A DNA stretch of 64,000 nt from Saccharofermentans sp. (GCA_024403795.1 JAKSRD010000001.1:62001-126000); one strand, 5' to 3'; positions 8,152 to 16,275 are shown, counted from the stretch's first letter. Numbers and translations: made by a program. Notes: a model not told the origin generated them from the sequence alone.

Positions 8152-8574
8152 TTACTTCAGGTCTCCGAAAGCAACTCCGTTCTTTGCTCTGGCTTCAGGA
8201 GCCTGCGCACCGTAGAAACGTCTCATGAAGTATACAAAAGCCTTCTCGAGTTCTTCTCCGTCCTTGATCGAATAATAGACTCTGTCACCATTCTCACCGA
8301 TCGCCGTACGCATAATGACCAGTTCAGGCTTAGTGTGACTTCCGTCATCAGGCACATAGTTGTACATGACAACGTATTCGGTCTTCTGAAGCATAAATGA
8401 ATCGATACGCGACATATAGTAATCCTTCTTTGCATAAGGATCACGCATCACGATAAGTTCATCGCTCCGGCTCTCCTTGAGATGTTCACCGGCAAGCTTC
8501 GCTTTGCGGTCTTTCTCAAGGGCGATCTTCTTCTTAAGGCCGGACGGCTTGTTACTCGTCTTCTGATTCTTCAT
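8152..8574 (-). CDS. Small basic protein, DUF1292-like
   Basis: About 140 residues with a Lys-rich head (KKIALEKDRKAKL) and a beta-rich core (ELIVMRDPYAKKDYYMSRIDS and KTEYVVMYNYVPDDG). The order of core strands resembles the DUF1292 protein just upstream, so it may be a diverged relative; I am not certain. Start is unclear: ATG at 8574 is chosen because it opens the Lys-rich segment, but ATG at 8592 and GTG at 8595 are in frame. All of them lie inside the end of the upstream gene (stop at 8552), so translation is probably coupled. Confidence 0.6.
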   Translation of the reverse strand: MKNQKTSNKPSGLKKKIALEKDRKAKLAGEHLKESRSDELIVMRDPYAKKDYYMSRIDSFMLQKTEYVVMYNYVPDDGSHTKPELVIMRTAIGENGDRVYYSIKDGEELEKAFVYFMRRFYGAQAPEARAKNGVAFGDLK

Positions 8575-8923
8575 CGTCGCCGTAGAGCTCATCACAGAGC
8601 TTTATATAGTATTCGTCGATAATGTCATGTTCCTTGTCGGACAAGGTCTCAAGCGCTACCTCGCCGTCTTTCTCGACCAAAGCCATTATCTCGTAATATT
8701 CGACATCTTCATCTTCTTCGTCGTAATCGACAATAAGAACAACATAGTTTTTGCCGTTCATCTCAAATACATCGGCAACGATCGCATTGAACTTCTCTCC
8801 GGTCTCATCGTCAGTAAGTTCGATCACTCTGTCGCCATCATCATCCAACTCGGCTACTGCATCGAGAAGCTCATCCTTGGGATTGATCTCGTTTGAATTG
8901 ATATCCATATTATCGTCAGTCAT
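8552..8923 (-). CDS. DUF1292 family protein
   Basis: A 123-residue, very acidic protein of the DUF1292 (YrzB-like) family: VIELTDDETGEKFNAIV, then KNYVVLIV followed by an acidic loop (DYDEEDEDVEYYEIMAL), then a C-terminal helix. In many Firmicutes this family sits downstream of ireB and ruvX, as it does here; its function is unknown. Start: the frame extends further upstream, but GAGGAG lies just before the ATG at 8921-8923. The gene end overlaps the start of the next gene. Confidence 0.85.
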   Translation of the reverse strand: MTDDNMDINSNEINPKDELLDAVAELDDDGDRVIELTDDETGEKFNAIVADVFEMNGKNYVVLIVDYDEEDEDVEYYEIMALVEKDGEVALETLSDKEHDIIDEYYIKLCDELYGDDEESEDE

Positions 8924-8975
8924 ACTTTTTCTCCTCTGAATCAAGAGTTCCCGTCGGGGATCACATAATATTTTA

Positions 8976-9404
8976 TTATAGCATATTAAGGTAGTCCTGA
9001 AGAATAATCTCGGCAGCTACCTGATCGATCACTTTCTTCTGGTTCTTGGCTTTTACGTTAGTCTCATGAAGATATCTGGATGCAAGGACCGTCGTAAAGC
9101 GCTCATCCTTATATACGGGCTCGATCCCGCATCTGGAGGCAAGTTCGGCGCCGAACGCTTCTGCTTTATCCTGTGTCTCGGATCTCTTACCATCAGTTCT
9201 GGCAGGACTTCCGAGGACAATGGCATTCACTTCCATCTCTTTGATGATCTCGCAGATACGGTTCAAAGCCCATTCGGGATCCTCACCATTCCAGTTTACC
9301 GTCTCGATGCCTTTGGCTATGACCCTGAGTTCATCCGATACCGCGACGCCGATATGTCTTGTTCCGAAGTCTATGCCCATTACTCTTCCGGCTGCTTTAC
9401 CCAT
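8976..9404 (-). CDS. ruvX: Putative pre-16S rRNA nuclease / Holliday junction resolvase-like RuvX (YqgF)
   Basis: A 142-residue RNase H-fold protein. Family landmarks are GIDFGTRHIGVAVSD at the N-terminus with the first catalytic Asp, VLGSPARTDGKRSE in the middle, YKDERFTTVLA with the second acid, and DQVAAEIILQDYL at the end with the last Asp. It acts in maturation of the 16S rRNA 5' end; an older proposal was Holliday junction cleavage. Start: an upstream extension exists in the frame but GGGAGA precedes the ATG at 9402-9404. The gene follows ireB after a hairpin that may attenuate transcription. Confidence 0.93.
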   Translation of the reverse strand: MGKAAGRVMGIDFGTRHIGVAVSDELRVIAKGIETVNWNGEDPEWALNRICEIIKEMEVNAIVLGSPARTDGKRSETQDKAEAFGAELASRCGIEPVYKDERFTTVLASRYLHETNVKAKNQKKVIDQVAAEIILQDYLNML

Positions 9405-9418
9405 ATAAATTCTCCCGT

Positions 9419-9446
9419 AAAAAAAAACAAGGCGGCATAAGCCGCC
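9419..9446 (-). terminator. Terminator-like hairpin between ireB and ruvX
   Basis: On the minus strand a perfect GGCGGC/GCCGCC stem with a 4-base loop (9431-9446) is followed by TTGTTTTTTTT. It lies about 35 bases past the ireB stop and only about 15 bases before the ruvX ribosome binding site, so it probably lets part of the transcription through. Confidence 0.75.
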
Positions 9447-9480
9447 GCTACTGCTTATCATTGCAGTATCTTAACCTCTT

Positions 9481-9729
9481 TTAAAGTCTGGAGCAATAAT
9501 CATTGATGATGACTTCAAGAAGCTCATCTCTGTCGATACGCTTAATGAGTCCTCTTGCTCCCTTGTAGTTGGTGATGTAAGTAGGATCACCGGAGATGAA
9601 ATATCCGACCAGCTGATTAATGGGGTTATAACCCTTCTCCTTCAGCGCACTCAGAACATAAGACATCAACGCATGTACGTCGGCTGTTCTGTCACCGGAT
9701 AGATCAAATTTACAAGTATTACTGTCCAC
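9481..9729 (-). CDS. ireB: IreB family regulatory phosphoprotein (UPF0297)
   Basis: An 82-residue protein matching the IreB/YrzL family along its length: TADVHALMSYVLSALKEKGY, then NQLVGYFISGDPTYIT, then ARGLIKRIDRDELLEVII. In Enterococcus the family member is a substrate of the IreK Ser/Thr kinase and affects cephalosporin resistance; elsewhere its role is little studied. The aspS-mtaB-ireB-ruvX-DUF1292 order here places it with its usual partners ruvX and DUF1292. An intact GTG/ATG-proximal Shine-Dalgarno (GGAGG) precedes the start at 9729. Confidence 0.92.
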   Translation of the reverse strand: MDSNTCKFDLSGDRTADVHALMSYVLSALKEKGYNPINQLVGYFISGDPTYITNYKGARGLIKRIDRDELLEVIINDYCSRL

Positions 9730-9781
9730 AAAAACCTCCAGCGAAGTTATCTTCGACAGTTTTATTCTAACATAGTATTTT

Positions 9782-11137
9782 TCAAATGTTATTAAGATTT
9801 GATAACTTTTCGTTATGGTTTTGTTGTTTTATTAGGCAAATCTCACATTCTGTCCCATAAACGGTACCCTTGATCAAGTCACCGCGCGAGATATCGCTGT
9901 CCTCAACATCAACAAATGCTCTTACATAATTAGTCGTATAACCTTCTGCGATCAACTTGCCGTCCCTGTTTTCGAGCTTCTCGACAAGAACCTCGACCTC
10001 ATTACCGATCAAGGCCGAAGCAAACGCCGCAGAAAGCCTGTCAGAGACTTCTATAAGACGTCTGGCACGTGTTTTCCTGACACTCATGTCGATCTGGTCC
10101 ATTGAAGCCGCTACGGTGCCTTCCCTGACTGAATACGGGAAAACATGGATCTTTGCAAATCGCATCTTCCCGGCAAAAGCGATCGTCTCGGAGAATTCGT
10201 CCTCAGTCTCGCCGGGAAAACCCGTGATTATATCCGTAGTGAGCGACATATCCGGAAATTCTGCTCTCAAAGCATTCACCCTGTCCTCATACTCCGCTAA
10301 TGTATACTTCCTGTTCATACGCTTAAGGACTGTATCAGAACCGCTCTGAAGCGACAGGTGGAAGTGAGGACAAAGATGCTTCAGTTCCTTAAGTCCGCCG
10401 ATGAATTCGGGAGTCATGGATTTTGGTTCCAGAGAACCCAGTCTGAGTCTCTCAATACCGGGGATGGCATCTATCCGCTTGAGTATGTTCATGAGCGCAG
10501 AGATGTCCTTTCCCTTATCCTTACCGTATGAGCAAAGATGAATGCCTGATACTATAAGCTCTTTGTAGCCACTCTTGACCAGGAACTCAGCCTCCTTGAC
10601 ACAGGCTTCCTCGTCCCTGCTGGCAACCCTTCCTCTGGTATAAGGAATGATGCAATAAGTGCAGAAGTTATTGCATCCGTCTTCTATCTTAATAAAGGCT
10701 CTCGTGCCTTCAGGAGAGAGGACCGTACCGAAATCATGATAGACATCCGTCTTGCTGACTTCAGGTCTCTCGTGAGTCGAACTGTGGTCAAGCGTTCTCT
10801 CACCGAGATGAGCAACAAAATCCTCTACGCGCGACACGACTGAATTCTTCTCTCTCGTTCCGATAACGATATCGGCAGGAACATCGCCGTTCGTTATCTC
10901 GGAAGAACAGCCCATGGCAACTACGACCGCATTCGGATTCTTCTTTGCCATCCGCCTGAGCATCTGGAAAGACTTTCTGTCCGCTTCACCCGTAACCGAA
11001 CAGGTGTTAACTACACAGACGTCCGCCTCCTCGGGTTCATCGACGCATATATGCCCATTATCAAGAAACAGGCGCCTTGCGGCGTCTGTCTCGTATTGGT
11101 TGACTCTGCATCCTAATGTAAGGAAATAGACTCTCAT
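9782..11137 (-). CDS. mtaB: tRNA threonylcarbamoyladenosine methylthiotransferase MtaB
   Basis: A 451-residue radical-SAM methylthiotransferase. It has the N-terminal UPF0004 domain (FLTLGCRVNQYETDA with the first cluster Cys, later VVNTCSVT and MGCSSE), the radical-SAM motif CNNFCTYCIIPYTRGR at about residue 155, and a C-terminal TRAM domain. The CRVNQYE form of the first motif is typical of MtaB and not of MiaB or RimO. It converts t6A37 to ms2t6A37 in tRNAs decoding ANN codons, which supports accurate translation. It begins 3 bases after aspS, so both should be expressed from the T-box promoter. Confidence 0.95.
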   Translation of the reverse strand: MRVYFLTLGCRVNQYETDAARRLFLDNGHICVDEPEEADVCVVNTCSVTGEADRKSFQMLRRMAKKNPNAVVVAMGCSSEITNGDVPADIVIGTREKNSVVSRVEDFVAHLGERTLDHSSTHERPEVSKTDVYHDFGTVLSPEGTRAFIKIEDGCNNFCTYCIIPYTRGRVASRDEEACVKEAEFLVKSGYKELIVSGIHLCSYGKDKGKDISALMNILKRIDAIPGIERLRLGSLEPKSMTPEFIGGLKELKHLCPHFHLSLQSGSDTVLKRMNRKYTLAEYEDRVNALRAEFPDMSLTTDIITGFPGETEDEFSETIAFAGKMRFAKIHVFPYSVREGTVAASMDQIDMSVRKTRARRLIEVSDRLSAAFASALIGNEVEVLVEKLENRDGKLIAEGYTTNYVRAFVDVEDSDISRGDLIKGTVYGTECEICLIKQQNHNEKLSNLNNI

Positions 11138-11140
11138 TTA

Positions 11141-12889
11141 TCAGTTTCTGATCTTAATGTGTGTCTCTCTGAGCTGCTGCTCTGTTACTTCGCCCGGAGC
11201 ACCGCAAAGGAGATCCTGTGCATTACCGTTCATAGGGAATGCGATTACCTCTCTGATGTTCTCTTCGCCGCGAAGGATCATGATCATACGATCAACACCC
11301 GGAGCCATGCCGGCATGCGGAGGTGCACCGAACTGGAAAGCGCTGTAGAGGGCACCGAACTTTGTCTTAAGTTCTTCTTCGGAATATCCTGCGATCTCGA
11401 ACGCCTTCTTCATGACATCAAGGTCATGGTTTCTTACGGCACCTGAAGAGAGCTCGATACCGTTGCAGACGATGTCGTACTGGTAAGCAAGGATCTCATC
11501 CGGTTTCTTGTTCAAGAGCGCATCAAGACCGCCCTGAGGCATGGAGAACGGGTTGTGAGTGAAGATATACTTCGAAGTCTCCTTATCCCATTCATACATA
11601 GGGAAATCGTTAACGAAGCAGAATCTGAAAGCATTTTCTTCGATAAGGCCGAGTCTCGCACCAAGCTCGTTACGGATCTTGCCTGCGCACTCATTAGCAC
11701 GGTCTTCGGTATCAGCGATGAAGAAGATCGTATCGCCTGCTTCAAGACCTGCAAGCTCCTTGAGCTCTGTCTTCATGTCATCGGGAATAAACTTGTCGAT
11801 AGGTCCCTTGTAGCTCATGTCTTCGAGCACTTCGAGATAACCGAGTCCGCCCATGCCGAGCTCGTCCTGAGCATACTTGAGCATCTTCTCATGCTGACCC
11901 TTTGAGAGCTTCGCATGAACATTGATCGCACGAACTGTCTTTCCGTAGAAAGCCTTGAATGTACATCTTGAGAAGAACTCCGTAACATCCTTGATCCTCA
12001 AAGGGTTTCTGAGGTCAGGCTTATCGGAGCCGAATTCTTCCATCGCCTGCTTATAAGAGATAACCGGATACGGAGCTGCCGTGACCTTTGCACCCTCGGG
12101 TGCGAACTTCTCGAATGTAGCAGTGAGAACTTCCTCACCTGCTCTGAACACGTCTTCCTGAGTAGCGAAAGCCATCTCGAAGTCCAACTGATAGAACTCT
12201 CCCGGTGATCTGTCTGCTCTTGCATCCTCGTCTCTGAAGCAGGGAGCGATCTGGAAGTACTTATCGAAGCCTGACACCATAAGGAGCTGCTTGAACTGCT
12301 GAGGTGCCTGCGGCAATGCGTAGAACTTACCCTTCCACTTTCTGGAAGGAACGATATAGTCTCTGGCACCCTCAGGTGAAGAACTTGTAAGAATAGGAGT
12401 CTGGATCTCAAGATAACCCATCTCAGTCATCTTCTGTCTCAGGAAAGCGATGACGTTGGATCTGAATACGATGTTATCCTTAACTTTCTGGTTACGGAGG
12501 TCAAGATAACGATACTTAAGTCTGACGTCCTCTCTGATCTCCTTGGATGTCATGATCTCGAACGGAAGCTGAGTATATACCTTACCGAGAACATCTACAC
12601 TGTGAGCCTCAAGTTCGATCGTGCCGGTAGCAATCTTGGGATTGTATGTCTCCTCGTCTCTGTGCTCGATCTTACCTGCGATCGAGATGCACTCTTCCTT
12701 TACAAGTCCGTCGAGAAGGCTGGTATCACGCATTACGACCTGAAGTGTTCCGTACATGTCTCTCAGATCGATGAAAGAAACGCCGCCGTGGTCTCTGATG
12801 TTCTCGATCCAGCCGCAAACTCTGAGCTCTGAACCTACATCACTCTCTGACAAAGAGCTGATGATCCTGTCTCTGTAAATATTGCTCAT
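11141..12889 (-). CDS. aspS: Aspartyl-tRNA synthetase
   Basis: A 582-residue class II synthetase of the bacterial type. An N-terminal OB-fold anticodon-binding domain (LRVCGWIENIRDHGGVSFIDLRD) is followed by motif 2 (FRDEDARADRSPGEFYQLDFEM near residue 220), the bacteria-specific GAD insert, and motif 3 (GVDRMIMILRGEENIREVIAFP) near the end. It charges tRNA-Asp. Start: an upstream in-frame extension runs into the T-box terminator, so the ATG at 12887-12889 with AAGGA before it is the right one. Expression is expected to respond to uncharged tRNA-Asp through the upstream T-box. Whether it is Asp-only or also charges tRNA-Asn cannot be read here. Confidence 0.96.
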   Translation of the reverse strand: MSNIYRDRIISSLSESDVGSELRVCGWIENIRDHGGVSFIDLRDMYGTLQVVMRDTSLLDGLVKEECISIAGKIEHRDEETYNPKIATGTIELEAHSVDVLGKVYTQLPFEIMTSKEIREDVRLKYRYLDLRNQKVKDNIVFRSNVIAFLRQKMTEMGYLEIQTPILTSSSPEGARDYIVPSRKWKGKFYALPQAPQQFKQLLMVSGFDKYFQIAPCFRDEDARADRSPGEFYQLDFEMAFATQEDVFRAGEEVLTATFEKFAPEGAKVTAAPYPVISYKQAMEEFGSDKPDLRNPLRIKDVTEFFSRCTFKAFYGKTVRAINVHAKLSKGQHEKMLKYAQDELGMGGLGYLEVLEDMSYKGPIDKFIPDDMKTELKELAGLEAGDTIFFIADTEDRANECAGKIRNELGARLGLIEENAFRFCFVNDFPMYEWDKETSKYIFTHNPFSMPQGGLDALLNKKPDEILAYQYDIVCNGIELSSGAVRNHDLDVMKKAFEIAGYSEEELKTKFGALYSAFQFGAPPHAGMAPGVDRMIMILRGEENIREVIAFPMNGNAQDLLCGAPGEVTEQQLRETHIKIRN

Positions 12890-12917
12890 AACAAATCCTT
12901 TCTTGTCCGGGTGCATA

Positions 12918-13140
12918 AACAAAAACGCCCCGAACTTAAATTCCTTTAAGTTCAGGACGAACAAAACATGTCCGCGGTGCCACCTGATTTACTTCGCAAG
13001 ATCTGCGAAATCGCTTTACAACGAATTGCTGTTGGAGTTGTTATTCACCGTCGGTCTCTCTCCGCTTCGTCTTTCAGCCCTGGGACAAAGCTCTCTGAAG
13101 GCGACTTACCGTGGCTACTGGGTCTCCGTCATCGCATAAC
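12918..13140 (-). ncRNA. T-box leader of aspS
   Basis: On the minus strand the conserved T-box sequence AGGTGGCACCGCG is at 12985-12973. It is followed by a strong terminator hairpin, whose arms contain GAACTTAAA/TTTAAGTTC, and then GCGTTTTTG (about 12965-12915). The 5' part contains stem I with GATGACGGAGACCC near 13130-13115; a GAC triplet here is the candidate Asp specifier, which fits the gene controlled. Uncharged tRNA-Asp should stabilise the antiterminator and allow aspS transcription. Confidence 0.92.
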
Positions 13141-13146
13141 GAGGCA

Positions 13147-13176
13147 ATAGTACATCATTCGGAAGCCTATTGTCAA
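13147..13176 (-). promoter_or_regulatory. Promoter of the aspS T-box operon
   Basis: On the minus strand TTGACA (13176-13171), an 18-base spacer and TACTAT (13152-13147) form a good sigma-A promoter directly before the T-box leader. Confidence 0.75.
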
Positions 13177-13233
13177 CTTAATATTGCTTGATTTTGCTTG
13201 ATTTTTTCGCGTTCTTCGCGAAAAAGATCACCA

Positions 13234-13464
13234 TCACATGTAGGCGCACGAATTGCGGTCGTTCATACCCTCATCCGACTCATAATTAGCGCGGAATTCC
13301 ATATTGATGTCCTTGATCTCGCGCTTACCGTCGATATAGTCCTGATACATCTCCGCAAGTCCCGCCATGCATCCGTCACACGAGCCTCCGATATTGCCTA
13401 TCGATTCGGCAACGATCTGCTCACGTTCTTCTCTCGTCGTATCCTTGATCAGAATGCTCTTCAT
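13234..13464 (-). CDS. Small Cys-containing protein of unknown function
   Basis: A 76-residue acidic soluble protein: MKSILIKDTTREEREQIVAE, then a GGSCDGC motif near residues 27-33, a helix with LAEMYQDYIDG, and a C-terminal NSCAYM. Three Cys residues, two as CxxC, suggest metal binding or redox chemistry. Its ATG overlaps the rnr stop codon (ATGA), so it is translationally coupled to rnr. I do not recognise a named function. Similar short proteins with such an N-terminus occur in Clostridia, as far as I can recall, but I could not check this. Confidence 0.65.
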   Translation of the reverse strand: MKSILIKDTTREEREQIVAESIGNIGGSCDGCMAGLAEMYQDYIDGKREIKDINMEFRANYESDEGMNDRNSCAYM

Positions 13465-15638
13465 CAGCGTCTTCCTTTACCTTTGCCGGAATTTTTGCCG
13501 TAACTCTTTCCGAAGCTCTTACCCGAACCTCTTCCGAAATCGCCCGCATGGCCTCTTCCCGACCCTTTGCTCTTTCCGACAAATCCCGTTGATCTGTCAG
13601 AACTTCTGCCTCTTGAAGATGGATCTCTCGGTCTGTCGTTACGTTCTTTTCTGTCAGAAGAACGTCTGCCTGAGCGGTCCTCCCTTCTTCCTTTGCCTGT
13701 AGAACGCTCTTTCTTATAGACCTTCGCGCCCTTGTTCTCCCTCAGATCGCGCATGTTCTCAAAACCGAATTCAAAAGAGAAATCGATCTTATTCTCTTCC
13801 GTATCGACTTTCTCGACAACGATCGCAACCGGCATGCCTATTGAGAGGATCTTTCCGCCGTGAGCGCCGATCGCTCTGTAGGAACGCTCATCAAAGAAAT
13901 AGTGATCGCGAAGTGTTCTGAAAGGAACAAAACCTTCAATGGTATTCTCAAGTCTTACAAAACATCCGGCATCGATTATCGAAGAGATGACACCGTCATA
14001 ATGCTGTCCGATCTTATCGGCCATGTATTCGCAGATCTTGATATCGTCTGATGCTCTCTCTGCCTCAACGGAATTGCGTTCCATGTCGGATGAATGCTCG
14101 GAGACATTATCAACAAGACCTGCAAAGTGACCTGTGGCAGCCTCACCGTGCAGATAGCTCTTAATGATCCTGTGAATGTAAAGGTCAGGATATCTTCTGA
14201 TAGGTGAAGTAAAGTGGCAATAATACTTCGATGCAAGGCCGAAATGTCCGAGGCACTCGGAAGAATATCTTGCCTTAGCCATTGATCTTAACAATATCTC
14301 ATTCAAAGCCGGCATTGCGCTCTCATCGCCGATGGTACCCATGAACCTCTGAATATCCAAAGGCTTGATCCTGCCGAACAGTCTTCCGGATGCACCGAAG
14401 AACTTTGCGATGTTAGAGAATCGTGCGATCTTGATCGGATCCGGATCTTCGTGAACACGATAGACAAACGGATACTGAAGTTCTGTGAACTTCCTCGCAA
14501 TGAACTCGTTTGCACAGATCATGAACGATTCGATAATTCCGTTCGTGAAGTTGATCGGATAAGGCATTACGTCATTTACGGTGCCGTCATCGTTAAGTAT
14601 GACTTTAGTCTCAGGCATCTCAAAGGCAATGGCGCCGCGCTTCTCTCTCATCACTCTGAGGATCTCTGCAAGCTCCTCCATACTCTTCAGCATCGGAATG
14701 ATCTCACCGTATTCTTCCTCATCTCCGGGCTGTGGATCAGTCAGTATCCTGTAGCACTCGTTATAGCTCATCCTTCTGTCTGATCTGATGACACTCTCAT
14801 AGACTTCTCCGCCATAGATGCCTCCCTCACGGTCAACAAGCATCTCTGCAGTCATGGCAAGTCTGTCGACATTGGGATTCAAGCTGCAAAGGCCGTTGGA
14901 GAGCTTCGGCGGAAGCATCGGAATTACGCGGTCAACGAGGTATACGGATGTGCCTCTGTTGAATGCTTCGGCATCCAGAGCCGTTCCTTCTCTTACATAA
15001 TTCGATACATCTGCAATATGCACATAAAGCTTAAAATTACCGTTACGCTGTCTCTCGATCGATATGGCATCGTCCAGATCTTTTGCATCCTCGCCGTCGA
15101 TAGTGATCGTGAGAATGTCACGCTTATCACGTCTTCCTCCCTCAAGCTCCTTAACGATCTGTTCAGGATCGGGATTGATCGGAAGCGGCTCAACCTCCTT
15201 AAGGACATTGTCGGGGAATGTCTGGGAGAGACCATACTGTCTCAAGACAGTCAGCATCCTTACATCGTTATTGCCGATATCACCGAGCACTTCCTTGATG
15301 GTGCCGCGGCAATCTCCCTTCTCACAATTCGGATTAAGGACTTCAACAACAACGACCATGTTAAAAGGTGCACCGTTCAGGTGGTTCTTATCGATCCTTA
15401 TCGCACCGAAGTCAGTGCTTCTGAACGACGGATCCGGAATTACGACTCCGCCCGTCTCAGTCTGCCTGAGCATGCCGATGACCTGGTTCTTAACCTGAAG
15501 CGGTCCTCTCGGCGCAAGATCTGCCAGCGTCGGCGGAAGCGGCGAACGCTCCTCGGAAGCCTTGATGACTCTGTTTCTCTTACGCTGTGACTCACTCATC
15601 TTTCCGGCAAACTGCGGCTTGTTATTTGTATTTCCCAT
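13464..15638 (-). CDS. rnr: Ribonuclease R (RNB family 3'-5' exoribonuclease)
   Basis: A 724-residue hydrolytic exoribonuclease that degrades structured RNA and is involved in rRNA and tmRNA quality control. It has cold-shock-like domains at the N-terminus, then the RNB catalytic core: TITIDGEDAKDLDDAISIER near residue 180 with the Mg2+-binding Asp cluster, YVREGTALDAEAFNRGTS, and FTSPIRRYPDLYIHR near residue 490, followed by an S1 domain. The last ~90 residues are a Gly/Arg/Ser/Lys-rich tail that is longer and more repetitive than usual and probably binds RNA. Upstream is a short A+T-rich region; no clear promoter was found. The start at 15638 is followed by an unstructured MGNTNNKP head. 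Confidence 0.95.
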   Translation of the reverse strand: MGNTNNKPQFAGKMSESQRKRNRVIKASEERSPLPPTLADLAPRGPLQVKNQVIGMLRQTETGGVVIPDPSFRSTDFGAIRIDKNHLNGAPFNMVVVVEVLNPNCEKGDCRGTIKEVLGDIGNNDVRMLTVLRQYGLSQTFPDNVLKEVEPLPINPDPEQIVKELEGGRRDKRDILTITIDGEDAKDLDDAISIERQRNGNFKLYVHIADVSNYVREGTALDAEAFNRGTSVYLVDRVIPMLPPKLSNGLCSLNPNVDRLAMTAEMLVDREGGIYGGEVYESVIRSDRRMSYNECYRILTDPQPGDEEEYGEIIPMLKSMEELAEILRVMREKRGAIAFEMPETKVILNDDGTVNDVMPYPINFTNGIIESFMICANEFIARKFTELQYPFVYRVHEDPDPIKIARFSNIAKFFGASGRLFGRIKPLDIQRFMGTIGDESAMPALNEILLRSMAKARYSSECLGHFGLASKYYCHFTSPIRRYPDLYIHRIIKSYLHGEAATGHFAGLVDNVSEHSSDMERNSVEAERASDDIKICEYMADKIGQHYDGVISSIIDAGCFVRLENTIEGFVPFRTLRDHYFFDERSYRAIGAHGGKILSIGMPVAIVVEKVDTEENKIDFSFEFGFENMRDLRENKGAKVYKKERSTGKGRREDRSGRRSSDRKERNDRPRDPSSRGRSSDRSTGFVGKSKGSGRGHAGDFGRGSGKSFGKSYGKNSGKGKGRR

Positions 15639-15842
15639 TTATATATCCTCAAAACATTTTTCTTTATTCTACTACAAGGTTTATTTAAACAAAATATTTG
15701 ATAATAATACAAAGTAATATATATCGCCTGCTTTGACACACTTTTATCTCACAACTGATGTCGAATTGATGCCGAACCTATACCGTTACTATTTTTCGAG
15801 CTGCAATAATGGCAATATCAAAACTAAAGGATTGCTTAATGT

Positions 15843-15908
15843 TCTGTTAAGGAAAGAAGATTTTGCAGTTAAGGTTCGGAATATACACTGTAGTCATAAA
15901 GGTTAAGG
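15843..15908 (+). promoter_or_regulatory. Direct repeats resembling LytTR/AgrA-type binding sites
   Basis: TCTGTTAAG at 15843-15851 and GCAGTTAAG at 15865-15873 repeat with a 22-base period, and a third GTTAAGG copy lies at 15902-15908. Nine-base repeats with a 12-13 base gap and a GTTNAG core are the known pattern for LytTR response regulators such as AgrA and ComE; each site here departs from that consensus at about one base. The second repeat could overlap a -35 with TAGTCA (15891-15896) as -10. Confidence 0.45.
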
Positions 15909-15944
15909 CCTTAGGGTAAACAAGATAAACGGAGGATAAATAAA

Positions 15945-16004
15945 ATGAAAAATGTATGGGATCGTTTCGCAATGTTCTGCGCAAGAATCTGGGTAGCAAT
16001 CTGA
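15945..16004 (+). CDS. 19-residue amphipathic peptide, function unknown
   Basis: The frame reads MKNVWDRFAMFCARIWVAI and a TGA stop. A strong GGAGG (15931-15935) sits 9 bases before the ATG and a hairpin terminator follows at 16062-16092, so this looks like a complete, small transcription unit. The peptide is rich in Trp, Phe, Ile and Val with a net positive charge and one Cys, so it could lie on a membrane. There is no signal peptide and no AgrB-, AgrC- or bacteriocin-type partner nearby. A signalling peptide, a membrane-active peptide or a leader peptide are all possible; none is shown. Confidence 0.55.
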   Translation: MKNVWDRFAMFCARIWVAI

Positions 16005-16061
16005 GATTCAATTCAGCAAAAAAGGGTCACACCTTTTTAATATATACAGCCCCCCTCAATA

Positions 16062-16092
16062 AAACCTCACTCAATAAGCAGTGAGGTTTTTA
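16062..16092 (+). terminator. Terminator after the 19-residue peptide gene
   Basis: AAACCTCAC (16062-16070), a 10-base loop and GTGAGGTTT (16081-16089) followed by further T residues. The A-rich left side means it may also work on the minus strand. Confidence 0.75.
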
Positions 16093-16275
16093 AATGCCCG
16101 GCGTTATGGGATGTGATCCTAATCTTCAGTTTTCCCTGATTTCGGATGACACGCCTGCCGGAGAAGAGGTCTTTACCGCAGAGATGTTTTCGAGGCCATT
16201 TGATCAAGCACTCGAAAAAAAACATTACTGAGCCCCCTTCTTTCCTCATGCACTCAACTAAGTCACGACTCCTAA

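Noticed and set aside
16020-16040. Second small hairpin AAAGG-gtcaca-CCTTT after the peptide gene
   Set aside because: Five weak pairs only; the stronger terminator follows at 16062-16092.
16067-16249. 60-residue ORF on the minus strand between rnr and secG
   Set aside because: A purine-rich stretch precedes an internal ATG but the protein has no recognisable features and its end runs into the hairpin terminator; support is too weak to list as a gene.
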